Below, in pieces: positions 26,651-37,965 of a DNA stretch of 64,000 nucleotides. The translations under genes were made by a program, and so were the position numbers. The DNA is from Epiperipatus broadwayi. Taxonomy: Eukaryota; Onychophora; Udeonychophora; Euonychophora; Peripatidae. The first letter of the stretch is position 1. Each line of letters begins with the position of its first letter. A model generated the notes under the pieces. That model saw nothing but the letters and a program-made list of their open reading frames with translations. It ran no database searches and was not told where the DNA came from. Where the stretch lies: positions 607,501 through 671,500 of the forward strand of contig JAQFVV010006246.1 in assembly GCA_028023455.1 (NCBI GenBank), given 5' to 3'.

Positions 26651-26694
26651 ACACTTGAGAAGTCTGCTTGTAGCAGTGAAACCTTAGGTTGTGT
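26651..26694 (+). ncRNA. Hammerhead-like ribozyme motif, U3/A8 variant
   Basis: After the GIY-YIG stop the sequence can fold as a type I hammerhead: stem I acac/gtgt, core TTGAGAA where the consensus is CTGANGA, stem II ctgc/gcag, GAAA, stem III with acc/ggt and a three-base loop, then U17 before gtgt. The two core departures are C3 to U and G8 to A, positions that pair with each other in the folded ribozyme, so a U-A pair would replace C-G. Hammerheads near the ends of Penelope-like elements are established; activity of this variant is inference. Confidence 0.5.
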
Positions 26695-28132
26695 TTTAAT
26701 ATTATTTTTATGCTGGTCTGGTTTAATTTTAGATTTGGGGTAGTTTTGATTATATATATATATGCAATGTGTATGCTTGTTTGGTAACATTTGAATAAAA
26801 GAAAGTCATGATAGATTATTATATTTTTGTGGATTATTAGTATAACAAAAGAACAGAAAAAACAATCTATGTATATATACACTATTAGACAAATTTAGAT
26901 AAATTGTGTTATATGTTTTAAACCAAATAATACTATGTGATGCAAACTGAAACTAAGCAAACTTGGAAATTATCTTGATGTCAAGTTTAGTCAATAGGAA
27001 ACTGGGTATGAAAATAAAAAATGGATTATTTTTTTAATGAATTGTTTCATTGATAGTAAATACAACAATAAGCAGCTACATTGATTTAAAAGTAAATGAG
27101 AATTTTAATACATCAAATAATGAAAATGAAGGATACTATAAAAGAAAAAATCAATTTTAAATCATTTTTCTTTTTCGAAAATAATGCTTTTGTTACAAAA
27201 TTAACATCAACTGAATAGAAATTTTGAATGCAGAAAAATGAAGAATGTTGTTCAAAATAATAATTATTTTTAATAAGATATGGTGATATAAAACCCTGTC
27301 AAGTTGAAAGCAATAGTTTATTAAGTGAATTAAAAAAATAATTCATATAAATTTGTGCAATAACAAAATTTATTTTCAAATTGTTAGTGAAAAAACTTGG
27401 ATATTTTTCAAATACAGATAGAAAAAGAGAACACAAACATTGCCAATAATTAAAAGTAATTATGGAGTAGTTTATCTAATCGAGAAAAAAACAAACTATT
27501 TAATATTAAATCATAGTTTATGAATTCAAACAATTTTATACAACTATAAGATGCATATGGGGTAAAACTGTCATGCTGTAGTATTTGATTGCTTTCTTCC
27601 CTAACATGATTGCATGAAATTCTGTTGTCCACTTCAATAATACATCTAAGAAAATGCCTATTGTCCAACCGAAGATGTATGCAGGAAAATCAAGAGATAG
27701 ACCAACTAAGGGTTGATGTGTTTATATTCTGAACAGCTTGAGGAGACCATCACTACATGAACAACCCTTTGTCAGAGAAAAGCAATATGAAGAACTGAAC
27801 CATGTTATCAAAGACTTTTATGTCAAAACTCATGAACTATTATTATCAGGATGATTTGATGAACTTTGATTCAACCATTGAATTTGATCATATGTTTATT
27901 ATTGTAAATTTTTATTTTTTTTGAAATTTTTATTTTGTTTTCATACTCAGAAGTGTGAATTTCACAGTTTGTGCTATGAAAGATTCCATTAGTAATATTA
28001 AGAAAAAAAAATGGGGGATGGTTAAGTTTAGTTATATATATATATAATTATTATTATTATTATTATTATTATTGTAAACAAAGCTTAGGCCATTCTTTCC
28101 TTTATAATGACTTGATATCTGATCATCTGTAT

Positions 28133-28140
28133 GAATGGAG
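28133..28140. repeat. 8-bp target-site duplication, left
   Basis: gaatggag is repeated at 29390-29397. Repeat copy 1 holds a single gaatagag at the matching place (near 18354), which confirms it as the empty target. Confidence 0.85.
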
Positions 28141-29389
28141 GGTACTCATCTTTTATCTAAAGGCACCGCTCTATGTCGCGCGTTTCGCGCCAAAACACAT
28201 TAAAATGCTGTTTCCGTGGCCGACACGTTCGAACACGCGTTTTCAATAGTACAACTTTTTTTGTTGTGCTACAAAATGCAGGCCGCTATGTCGCATCGCA
28301 GTACAGCATGTATGTTGCATGGAAGCAAATACATTTTCTGAATTCGCACAATTTATAAAAGAATTACGACTTGATGACAGAGTTTGTATTTGAATTGTAT
28401 TGAAATGTTGTTTTCATTGGATTTTTTTTTATTTTAAACTATTGAAATGTTCAGATTTTTTAAAACAATAATTATAAGACTTTTTACAACATACTATATT
28501 GAACTTTTATTTGGGAAAATGTTAAATATCTATGTTTTTATTGAGTTGCAATTAGGTAACGTGTCAAGTAATGTACATTCCATGAGACAAAAAAGATTCT
28601 ACCATCTGTATATTTTTGAAGTAAAAAAGAGCGGTACGAAAAAAATATCCAGTAAGAAAAGTCCAAATATGCAGTTTTTTTTTGTAAATTTAATAAAAAG
28701 CAAATATTATAAGCATGTTTAATAAGTAAAGAAGACATTTGTATGTGTTTGTTGTTGTTTAAAAAAGTTTGAGTTTCTTTCTTCTGTCCGAGTACGGTTA
28801 CGATTTAGAATTTTTTTATTTTAGCATTACAAACAAACAGAACACTAACTCTAAAACTAACCCTAACCCTAAAACTAACCCTAAACCTAACCCTAAACTA
28901 ACCCTAAACCTAACCCTAAACTAACCCTAAACCTAACCCTAAAACTAATCCTAAATCTAACTGTAACAACTTTTACTTTTATTACGATTAATATTTTTTA
29001 GTTAAACAACAACAAAAAAAGTTGTAACACAAGTAAAAAAAATATCCGATAGAAAATTGATAAAAAAAAACCCGTAAATAAAAAAAATATCCGATAGAAA
29101 ATTGATAAAAAACAAAAGCCGTAACACAATTTAAAAAGTATACAATATAAAAAACACGAATCAAATTGTAATTTGTTGATTTTATTTTACATTTATTATT
29201 ATCATTTAAATTGTATACGTTAATAAAAAATAATATTTAAAAAAGACGATTTTGTTTTGTTTTTATTTTCGCATTACAAAAAAGCACAGAAAAATTATCA
29301 AAATCAACGGCCCATGAATGTTCATATTTTATAGTTTTAGTGTGAAAATGGCGCCATCCTATGGCAACTTTAACTATAATACAAGCACC
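28141..29389. mobile_element. Non-autonomous DNA transposon, 1249 bp, 8-bp duplications
   Basis: Comparison with the uninterrupted repeat copy at 17-18.5 kb shows that exactly this segment plus one 8-base duplication was inserted. The ends ggtactcatcttttatctaaag and the complement of 29368-29389 agree at about 15 of 22 positions, so they are diverged terminal inverted repeats starting GGT. An 8-bp duplication fits the hAT, P or Merlin superfamilies. The left end is CpG-rich (tgtcgcgcgtttcgcgcc). One plus-strand ORF of 91 codons (28447-28722) has no recognisable transposase domain. It contains a telomere-like array at 28851-28965. Confidence 0.7.
28851..28965. repeat. Telomere-like CCCTAA/CCCTAAA array
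   Basis: About 115 bases built from ctaaccctaaa and ctaaccctaaacctaa units, i.e. degenerate TTAGGG-type repeats on the opposite strand. It is internal to the DNA transposon rather than at a chromosome end. Confidence 0.9.
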
Positions 29390-29542
29390 GAATGGAGGTA
29401 ATATCTTCATTTATTATTTCAAATTAAATTATAAACACTTGACATATAACAGAATTAAATTATTATTATTAGTATTTTTTGTTAATTAACAATCATTATA
29501 TGTTAGTTTTTGGTTTGACTGACTAACTATCTTATATATAGA

Positions 29543-30152
29543 ATTAATAAAACAAGTCATAAATTTCATAACTCGCTTTTAAACTTGCATTTAAATGATC
29601 ACTAGACGTAGCTTACCAATAGCTCTAAACAAGCTTTATTTTTATAAGTGCTGAAAGGGAAAGAATTCAAAATCTCTATCATTAAGACCCTACCTCCAAA
29701 CCAATTGCTTTTGAGCTTATGGCTCACCTCAGTGGAAGCGTGTGACTCTAGAAACTAGATCTAAAATACTAACTCAAAAGTCAGCACTTATAAAACATGT
29801 TTCTACAATTTGAAAGTCTAAACTTTTCAGACACATAAATGTCTTCAAATTCAGCTTTTCAAAGCAGATAGCTAGCTGATTCTGAATTCAGTTCAGTTTC
29901 ATCATAAAGTAAAAGCCTCTGCAATATAGCTTCACAAAAGCCTTCAAAAGTACAATTATAATAATTAATAAAACAAGTAATAAATTTTGTAACATGCTTT
30001 TAAGCTTGCATTTAAATGATTACTAGATGGAGCTTACCAATAGCTCTAAACAGGCTTTGTTTTTATAAGTGTCAAAAGAGAAAGAATTCAAAATCTCTAT
30101 CGTTAAGTCCCTAGTTCCAGACCAATTGGTTTTGAGCTTATGGCTCCACTGA
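29543..30152. repeat. About 190-bp direct repeat pair
   Basis: 29543-29735 and 29964-30152 share cttaccaatagctctaaac, agaattcaaaatctctatc and ttttgagcttatggctc with scattered changes. The intervening 230 bases are not repeated. Nature unknown. Confidence 0.8.
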
Positions 30153-30551
30153 CATGATTTTTGAAAATTGTATGTTATCATACATGTAAGCACACAAAGA
30201 AATAAAATAAAACTATTATTTTATGCATCTTATCTTGACTTTATTGATGCATATCTAAATGGTTAAAACATAAAGGTGATATAAAAGTAGATGCACATAC
30301 TCATAGTATATTTTGTAATTTTAAGCTAAATGTGAAAGAATGATTTATGCATACATAAACTACCAAAATATCAATTAATTTTGCAGAGTGATTAGATTTT
30401 AAACATGTTACAAATGTATTACATAAATAAATGAATAAATAAATAAATAAATAATACTTCTGTATATAATATAAAAATAATATAAAATAACAATTCATGT
30501 CAATTGTTAATACAGAGTTTAATATAAATAAATAAAAACAAATAATATTTC

Positions 30552-30590
30552 CAAGCACTTTCAACTCTTACGAGTCCTTATCAAGGCAGT
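30552..30590 (-). ncRNA. Hammerhead-like motif, U3/A8 variant (left arm)
   Basis: Minus strand reads gcc, TTGATAA, a stem II of gactc/gagtt closing a four-base loop, GAAA, a two-pair stem III and U17, then gg that can pair with cc before the core. The core again departs from CTGANGA only at positions 3 and 8. Stem I is weak, so it may be a remnant. Confidence 0.4.
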
Positions 30591-30631
30591 GTAAACAATT
30601 CTATTTTCTCCTAGGTGATGAATCTAACATT

Positions 30632-31105
30632 TCATTGTATTGGCCAGGAACAACTAACCGGAAAGCTGGTTAATTTTGAATTCATAGCACAAGATGAATT
30701 TTGTATAATATATGATTCTTTAATATTGCGTTTTTTATCATGTGTTTCATTCATTAATATTGTAAAATCCTTTGGACTACATATATGGCCTGTATTATTT
30801 TGATGAACATAAAAAGCTGAATAAACAGTATCATCTTCTCTTGCTCTATTATAAGTATATTTATGTTGTTGAAGGCGATATTTAATAATTGTTTTGGTTT
30901 CTCCAACATATATGGCACTACGATTTATTTGTGGGCATCTAACAGAGTATACAACACTGCTTTTATCCTCCTTATTTATTATTTCCTTAGAATTATTTAT
31001 TAACCTATTAAGGTTAGGTGGAGTTCTCCATGCTAATCGAAAACTTTGACTTAAAACTTTTATTATATTTTTATTAATATTGGGAATAAAACTAATGACA
31101 TCCAT
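30632..31105 (-). pseudogene. PLE GIY-YIG endonuclease (left arm)
   Basis: 157-residue open frame: a linker with FRLAWRTPPNLNRLINNS, then the nuclease with VVYSVRCPQINRSAIYVGET as the GIY-YIG core, YRLQQHKYTYNRA as the conserved Arg/His helix, VHQNNTGHICSPKDF, and KRNIKESYIIQN containing the expected Glu. It would nick target DNA for retrotransposition. The reverse transcriptase domain is not present, so the copy is 5'-truncated. In this arm the Tyr, Arg, His and Glu residues expected in the active site all appear present. Confidence 0.85.
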
Positions 31106-31201
31106 GGTTTATTATTCATATTTATATAGTCACTATTATGATGTTGTTTATAATGCTTCAATACAGTATGAAATGTTTATGAAAGATATATAAAATGTTA
31201 T

Positions 31202-31786
31202 ATGCAAGATTTAATACAAATGGGTTATAATAAACAAATGCTATTATCTACTGTATTGAATCATTATAAACAACATCATAATAGTGACCATATAAATATG
31301 AATAATAAACCATGGATGTCATTAGCTTTTATTCCCAATATTAATAAAAATATAATAAAAGTTTTAAGTCAAGATTTTCGATTAGCATGGAGAACTCCAC
31401 CTAACCTTAATAGGTTAATAAATAATTCTAAGGAAATAATAAATAAGGAGGATAAAAGCAGTGTTGTATACTCTATTAGATGCCCACAAATAAATTGTAG
31501 TGCCATATATGTTGGAGAAACCAAAACAAATATTAAATATCACCCCCAACAACATAAATATACTTATAATAGAGCAAGAGAAGATGATACAGTTTATTCA
31601 GCTTTTTATGTTCATCAAAATAATACAGGCCATATATGTAGTCCAAAGGATTTTACAATATTAATGAATGAAACACATGATAAAAAACGCAAGATTAAAG
31701 AATCATATATTATACAAAATTCATCTTGTGCTATGAATTCAAAATTAACCAGCTTTCTGATTAGTTGTTCCTGGCCAATACAATGA
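31202..31786 (+). pseudogene. PLE GIY-YIG endonuclease (right arm)
   Basis: 194-residue open frame, the same protein as the left arm but starting 37 residues earlier (MQDLIQMGYNKQMLLSTVLN), which belongs to the region between reverse transcriptase and endonuclease. Differences from the left arm include YHPQQHK in place of YRLQQHK, losing the conserved Arg of the nuclease, so this copy is probably not catalytic. Confidence 0.85.
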
Positions 31787-31828
31787 AATGTTAGATTCAT
31801 CACCTAGGAGAAAATAGAATTGTTTACA

Positions 31829-31868
31829 CTGCCTTGATAAGGACTCATAAGAGTTGAAAGCACTTGAA
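31829..31868 (+). ncRNA. Hammerhead-like motif, U3/A8 variant (right arm)
   Basis: Copy of the left-arm motif: ccTTGATAAGG, stem II gactc/gagtt with loop ataa, GAAA and a short stem III. Stem I pairing is poorer than in the left arm. It lies about 45 bases after the GIY-YIG stop, as in family A. Confidence 0.4.
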
Positions 31869-31958
31869 AATATTATTTGTTTTTATTTATTTATATTAAA
31901 CTCTGTATTAACAATTGACATGAATTGTTATTTTATATTATTTTTAAATAAATGAATA

Positions 31959-33385
31959 GTATTTGAGAAACAATGTCAAGTGATTAAAATAAATTTCACC
32001 CTATGAAATCTGGAGATTTCTTCTGGACTTGGTTTCTCTGGACATGGTATATACATCTGCCTCACAGGGCAAGAAGGACTTCTTTCTTTCATTATTTTAG
32101 TCTGTTCATTGTTATTATATTAGTCTGGTGATGTTCATTGTTATTATATTAGTCTGGTGATCTTTATCATTATTACATTAGTCTGGTGATCTTCATCATC
32201 CTCACTGACTGGATCTGGTTGGCTACATTTCAACAGTGGGGAGGAGTGGGATAGTTGCACTGAAGCAGGCTTCTATCCCATGGCTATCACTTTAGCTGAT
32301 GTAAGAATTATCTCCATCTTGCATTGGTTTACTGCTACTCATGAAAAAATTGTACTTTGCTTTATAATAAATGGTTTTCAGAAGATATTCAGTTCTATGC
32401 TCTTTCTTCTATTTCAATATATTGTTAACAGTTCCCCATATTCTTCTGGATTTAGGCCTGGCTACGATGCTGAGACAGCATACAACTGGAAGCAACAGGG
32501 GCTGAAAGCCATACCAAGATTTTAGTAATCTTAAATCTCTTCCATACTGACTGCAGCCATCACCATTAAATTATTAAATCAGTATTCAAAATGCTGGTAG
32601 TCCCCATAAATAACCTCTTCTTTAATTTTGGATTGATGAATAATTGCAGTGATTTCTTCTTTCTGACTGATTAATGACTGCTGAAATGATTTACTGCTGG
32701 AATGATTGACTTTAAATCATTGACTATTGGACTGAATATTCACTGACAGTATTTGCATGAACAGAACTATTGTTTTTATCACTGGTCAGCCCCTCAAAAA
32801 AAAACCACAGTCTAATTCTCTTTATAACTACTAGTTGCTCCATCAAAAATTGTATTCTAATTTTTTTTTAAATTACTACACCTGATGAGCAATATATATA
32901 GCACCTCCAATACCTAATCAATTTGATTACCCCTCTTCAAATAATTGATTCTAGTTTTTTATCCTGGCGGCTAATTAATTTGAGCAAAGCACATTCCTTT
33001 CAATTACAGAATTTTATTCTTCATTAATTTTATTATTTTCTTTAATTTTATCTAGGTAAACTCAGATCACTCAACTGATAAATATCAATTTAAAAAAATT
33101 AATTACAAAAAAAAATTTATTTACATTAGAAATTAAAAATATCTTTACAACAATAAATAAGATTTTTCTATTTCTGCCTTAGCACCAGAATTCTTCAAAT
33201 TTTTTTGTTTAGAAAAGTAAGAGCACAAGGCAGGATGACTGTTAACTAATTAGTGTACATTGATTTTTAGTAAAACAATGGCCATCTGAATTTTCTTAAT
33301 GCATTAAATCTAGAAAATTTGCTAATTAAAAAAAAGATATAGACACGTTGGAACATTTAGTTACTTTTAATTATTTCATATTATA
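31959..33385. other. No gene; short minisatellite
   Basis: At about 32096-32200 a unit containing tattatattagtctggtgat is repeated three times with a period near 36 bases. An 81-codon plus-strand frame at 32280-32525 shows no domain I recognise. The rest is AT-rich and featureless. Confidence 0.5.
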
Positions 33386-33399
33386 ATGGTTAGGGAGAA

Positions 33400-35340
33400 T
33401 AATAAAGTCTTACTGTATCTGCCGTACAGGGCACCACCAGGCTATTGGAGCTGGAAAATTTATATAGTAGGCAGATATGTGCTGTTAAGATCCAAATTTA
33501 CATATATATTTTATTATGACCATCAGCCCCAGTCACTAGCTCACGGAGCAACAGAGCTAATTTTTAATATTAAAAAAAAAATAAAAGAAGCCACTGCCAG
33601 ATTAACAATACACAGAAACATTTATTTTGCACATATATAAAAATTAGAATTATTTTAGTATAACTTTTACTTTAGAATTTAATTTACATTTTAACTTTTA
33701 TTTTAAAATTTAATTTACATTTTAACTTTTATTTTAGAACTTCGCACAGATGAATTTATTAATATTTTATTATGAATAGACTATATAGATTGCATTTGAA
33801 AAGAAAATATTTTACCCCTGATTTAACCTTAGGCCAAAAGTTCACAGTCAAACCAATGACAATCTATCTGCTATATTGATGTATTCAATGCAGCATGAAT
33901 ATGACTGCACAATACCATACTGTCAGAAATGCACATCTGAACAGCATGGTTATAGAGAAGAAATTGTCTCTCATACAATACAGGAATGTTACATCTGTCT
34001 GGCAAGAAGAACAATAAAAAACAACTCCATAAGAAAGGATTGCAGTTCTTTTTGCCATTTTACCATCCCATTCCATAGGCTAAAGGGGTGATCCAAGGAG
34101 CAGGGAATATGTCTGCTTCCGATGGTCAATACGAAATGGGACTTATTTTGCCCAAGTGCAGTGTATCATGTGATCCTGCACATAGCAGACCTTCATACTA
34201 CATTTACTAATTATACGAATATAGCCAACCGACTAACCCAATCTAACTATGAAACAAATAACCTAAGATTAACCCGCCCTTAATTAAACTAATATAATTT
34301 TACAAATCTATGCAGCCCTTCATGCCTGACTTAAACTTAACATTTATTAAAAGTTTAGTTTAACAGAAAAAAATCATAAAAGAACAAAAAAAAATTAATG
34401 TAAATGATTTAAAAAAAGTAAATATATTCAATAAAAATAATTGATAAATAATTTAGTCAGATATGAAATTCTATTTCTATTAAATACTGAAAAAGTTTTG
34501 GAATTTAAGTTTTTACTGTTTTAAAATACTAGAAATTTTTAGAATTAATGTTCATTAGTTATATATATAGTTCATCCTTAACAGTTGCTTGCAATTTGGG
34601 ATCCAGTGTTAATTCCCCCAATGTCCTGGGGAAACTGGTATGCTGTTGGCCATTTTATTGATTCATCTGGAGGTCCTTTACTTTAGCTCATATTTTATTT
34701 CCTGGCACTGATGTCCTGTGGTCCGCAATATAGGAAAATGATTGGCCATTTCTCTTTTCTTTTTTTCTTGAAAACTGAAAGGAATTGAAGAGTGCATCTT
34801 TTCAATACCTTTTCCTTCAGCTCTCTCCACACTAACACATATAGCACACCTCTTCTTTCACACCTCTTTCCCCCAATTTATTTCCAAACCTTTTCTTTTA
34901 TATTAAAAATTTGGATCGAGTGGACATTACATCATGATGATCCTTTCATTGAGGTCTGTTTCCTGAGGGATTTCTTTTATTGGCTATTCTGTTCTTATTG
35001 TTTTTTCTATCCCATCTGACCTTTAATTATACATTTTGAGATGCCCAAAGGCTAGTTTACTTTAACTAATTGAAAATAATCATTTCCATTTTACACAATA
35101 GCATTAATTAAATTATTGTACATTCTTTTTATCTTTAAATCTTTTAAGTTTTTTTTTCTGAAAATTTAGTTTTAAAATACCTTTTTTTTCTTTAATAGTT
35201 TTTTTTTAATAATTTTTCATCTGTGCAATTTTATATATATATATAAAGTTTAGATGACTTTTAATTTTCAATTTTTAATTTTTAAAAACAAATTTTTTTA
35301 TTTGCGAACTTTATTTTTAATGTTATTTATTAGAATGTAC
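33400..35340 (+). repeat. 1.9-kb direct repeat, copy 1
   Basis: Collinear with 36105-37965 (landmarks cagggcaccaccaggctat, catcagccccagtcactagc, gcagaccttcatactacat, gatcgagtgga). It has an extra segment of about 175 bases at 34212-34390 absent from copy 2, and a short tatata run where copy 2 has a long (AT)n. It carries a broken version of the Cys-rich ORF. Confidence 0.85.
33876..34209 (+). pseudogene. Cys-rich ORF, copy 1, frameshifted
   Basis: Matches the 104-residue ORF at 36599-36913 from the N-terminus to about residue 65 (QHEYDCTIPYCQKCTSEQHG), then one frameshift near 34080, after which the homologous ending (GNMSASDGQYEMGL...) continues in another frame to a stop at 34209. No family recognised. 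Confidence 0.5.
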
Positions 35341-35402
35341 CAGCATGTGTGATCATTACATATCAGTAAACTTGCTTAAAAAATAAACAAAATAAATATA
35401 TA

Positions 35403-35570
35403 ATTTACTTATGGTTAGTAATTATGGTACATGATTAATGAAAATTTACAAAGACATTCGGTTAGTAATTTTACAAAAAAACTATATCCAAAAAAAAAAA
35501 ATATCTATCATTTTCCTATGAAACATCTATGTTTATGCCTCCTCCCTCCAAGAGTTCCTTTTTCTCTACA
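35403..35570. repeat. Short dispersed repeat, copy 1
   Basis: Matches 39685-39850: ggttagtaattatg, tttacaaagac, attcggttagtaatttt and ctatcattttcct in the same order. The second copy adjoins the gag-like fragment at 39.2 kb, so this may be a piece of that retroelement. Confidence 0.7.
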
Positions 35571-36598
35571 TTTCATGTTTAACACATGTCATCGCAAGCA
35601 AATTATTTATTTAAGGAAGTTGCATTGAAGTAAATACATTTTAAGAAATAATGAGTTTATACATGTATATTTGCAGCACAATTATATATATCACCAACTT
35701 ATTTATGACTAATTGAAATGCTTAAATGGCGATTACACTGAGGTAGATTCCCAAAGGTCACTCATCATAAGATGTCATATTAAAAAATCATAAACTTATA
35801 TGGCTGTGCACACCTATACACATTAAAGCATAATATATATTCATAAAAAAACTTATATCAATTGCAACCTTTTGAGTTTTTATTTTTTAAAAAAAATTAC
35901 AATTTAAAGTTATTAATATATATTTTTTCTCTTGTTTAATATATGTGCTATTTCTGACTGGCAGTGCTTTTATAAGATTTAAAGTATATGGCTTTATGTA
36001 ATTAGATAAGAATATTTCATTTAAAATAATTTACTCAGGGTACTCATGGTTTATTATAACATCGGCCCATGTTGAGCACCAATTACAACAGTCGGGGATT
36101 ATAATGTTTTAACATAACCGCCATACAGGGCACCACCAGGCTACTGGAACCTGAAAAATTTATATAGTAGGCAGATACACACTGTTAAAATCCAAATTTA
36201 TATATATATTTTATTATGACCATCAGCCCCAGTCACTAGCTCACCGAGCAATAGAGATAATTTTTAATATTAAAAAAAAATAAAAGAAGCCACTGCCAGA
36301 TTAACAATACACAGAAATATTTATTTTGCACATATATAAAAATTAGAATTATTTTAGTATAACTTTTACTTTAGAATTTAATTTTCATTTTAACTTTTAT
36401 TTTAGAATTTCATTTACATTTTAACTTTTATTTTAAAAGTTTGCATAGATGAATTTATTAATATTTTATTAGGGTGTTGAGTATGAATAGACTACATAGA
36501 TTGCATTTGAAAAGAAAATATTCTATCCCTGATTTAACCTTAGGCCAAAAGTTCATAGTCAAACCAACGCCAATCTATCTGATATATCGATCTATTCA

Positions 36599-36913
36599 AT
36601 GCAGCATGAATACAACAGCACAATACTATACTGTCAGGAATGCACATCTAAACAGCATGGTTATAGAGAAGTAATTGTCTCTCATCTAGTACAGGAATGT
36701 TACATCTGTCTGGTGAGAAGAACAATAAAAAATGCTATAGGAAGGGATTGCAGTACTTTTTGCCATCTTACTATCCCATTCAATAAAATGGTAATCCAAG
36801 AAGCAGGAAATATGTCTGCTTCTAATGGTCAGTACAAAATGGGACTTATTTTGCCCAAGTGTGGAATATCATGTGATCCTGCACATAGCAGACCTTCATA
36901 CTACATTTACTAA
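36599..36913 (+). CDS. Unrecognised Cys-rich ORF, 104 residues
   Basis: Open from the ATG at 36599 to a stop at 36913. It has two CxxC pairs (YCQEC and ECYIC), further cysteines in RDCSTFCH and KCGISC, and ends SRPSYYIY; several could bind zinc or form disulfides. No signal peptide is evident at this start. Because the homologous copy at 33.9 kb conserves the cysteines and the ending despite a frameshift, the frame was probably once coding and belongs to the duplicated repeat. It may be part of a transposon protein or a final exon. Function unknown. Confidence 0.4.
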   Translation: MQHEYNSTILYCQECTSKQHGYREVIVSHLVQECYICLVRRTIKNAIGRDCSTFCHLTIPFNKMVIQEAGNMSASNGQYKMGLILPKCGISCDPAHSRPSYYIY

Positions 36914-37078
36914 ATAAATTAATGGAAATGATTTAAAAAAAATACATTCAATAAAAATAATTGATAAATAATTTAGTCAGATAGAAAATTCTATTTCTAT
37001 TAGATACTCAAAAAGTTTTGGAATTAAAGTTCTTACTGCTTTAAAATACTGGAAAGTTTTAGAATTAATGCTCATTAG

Positions 37079-37190
<112 letters not shown>

Positions 37191-37965
37191 CTTACAGTTA
37201 TAAAAAGTCTGTATTTTCTAATTGCTTGTAATTTGGAAGGTGTTAATTCCCACCATATCCTGAGGAGATCAGTATGCAGTTAGCCATTGGTCCTTCATTG
37301 TAGCTGGTATTTTATTGCTGGGCCCTGATGTCCTATGGTTTGCAATATAGAAAAATGATTGGTCATTTCTCTTTTTCTTTTTTTTAGAAAAACTGAAGGG
37401 ATTGAATGGTGCATCTTTTCAATCCCTTCTCCTTAAACTCTCTCTACACTAAAACATATTAGCACATCTCTTCTTTCACTTCTCTTTCTAATAATTTATT
37501 TCTAAATTTTTCCTTTTATATTAAACTTTTGGATCGAGTGGATATTATGTCATGATGATGATCCTTTCATTGAGATTCATTTCCCCGAGGGATTTCTTTT
37601 ATTGGCTATTCTGTTCCTATTGTTTTTTATTTCCTATCTGACATTTAATTATACATTTTGAAATGCCCAAGGGCTAGTTTACTTTAACTAATTGAATATA
37701 ATCATTTCCATTTTACACAATATCATTAATTAAATTATTGCACATTCTTTTTATGATTAAATCTTTTAAGGTTTTTTTCTGAAAATTTAGTTTTAAAATA
37801 CTTTTTTTTCTTTAATAGTTTTTTTTAATAATTTTTCATCTGTGCGATTTTATATATATAAAGTTTAGATGACTTTTAATTTTCAATTTTTAATTTTTAA
37901 AAACAAATTTTTTTATTTGCAAAGTTTATTTTTAATTTTATTTATTAGAATGTAACAGCATGTGT

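Larger units (their letters stand above)
26013..26751. mobile_element. Palindromic Penelope-like fragment, family A
   Basis: Two inverted arms (about 26013-26371 and 26394-26751), nearly perfect, around a spacer of about 22 bases. Each arm encodes the C-terminal part of a GIY-YIG endonuclease followed by a hammerhead-like motif and an AT-rich tail. Left arm reads on minus, right arm on plus, so both 3' ends face outward. The minus reading continues through the spacer (KSRVKNRYLSSALYVHEKD), meaning one copy is slightly longer at its 5' end. 5'-truncated inverted copies are known for Penelope-like elements. Confidence 0.75.
30438..31945. mobile_element. Palindromic Penelope-like element, family B, with 13-bp duplication
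   Basis: Inverted arms 30466-31167 (minus) and 31247-31945 (plus), about 95% identical, around an 80-base single-copy spacer that extends the right copy's coding region 5'-ward. Each arm carries the linker and GIY-YIG domain of a PLE and a hammerhead-like motif, with 3' ends outward. The insertion is flanked by aaataaatgaata at 30425-30437 and 31946-31958, a plausible 13-bp target-site duplication, although the sequence is simple. The left tail shows an (aaat)n run, common at PLE 3' ends. Confidence 0.75.

Noticed and set aside
28851-28965. Telomere or chromosome-end signal
   Set aside because: The CCCTAA-type repeats are short, degenerate and enclosed by transposon ends with an 8-bp duplication, so they are interstitial.
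32881-32910. Another hammerhead candidate starting ctgatgagc
   Set aside because: A gc/gc stem II is possible but no GAAA follows and no stem I pairs; the same applies to ctgatga at 21400, 43327, 47366, 54024 and 56296.
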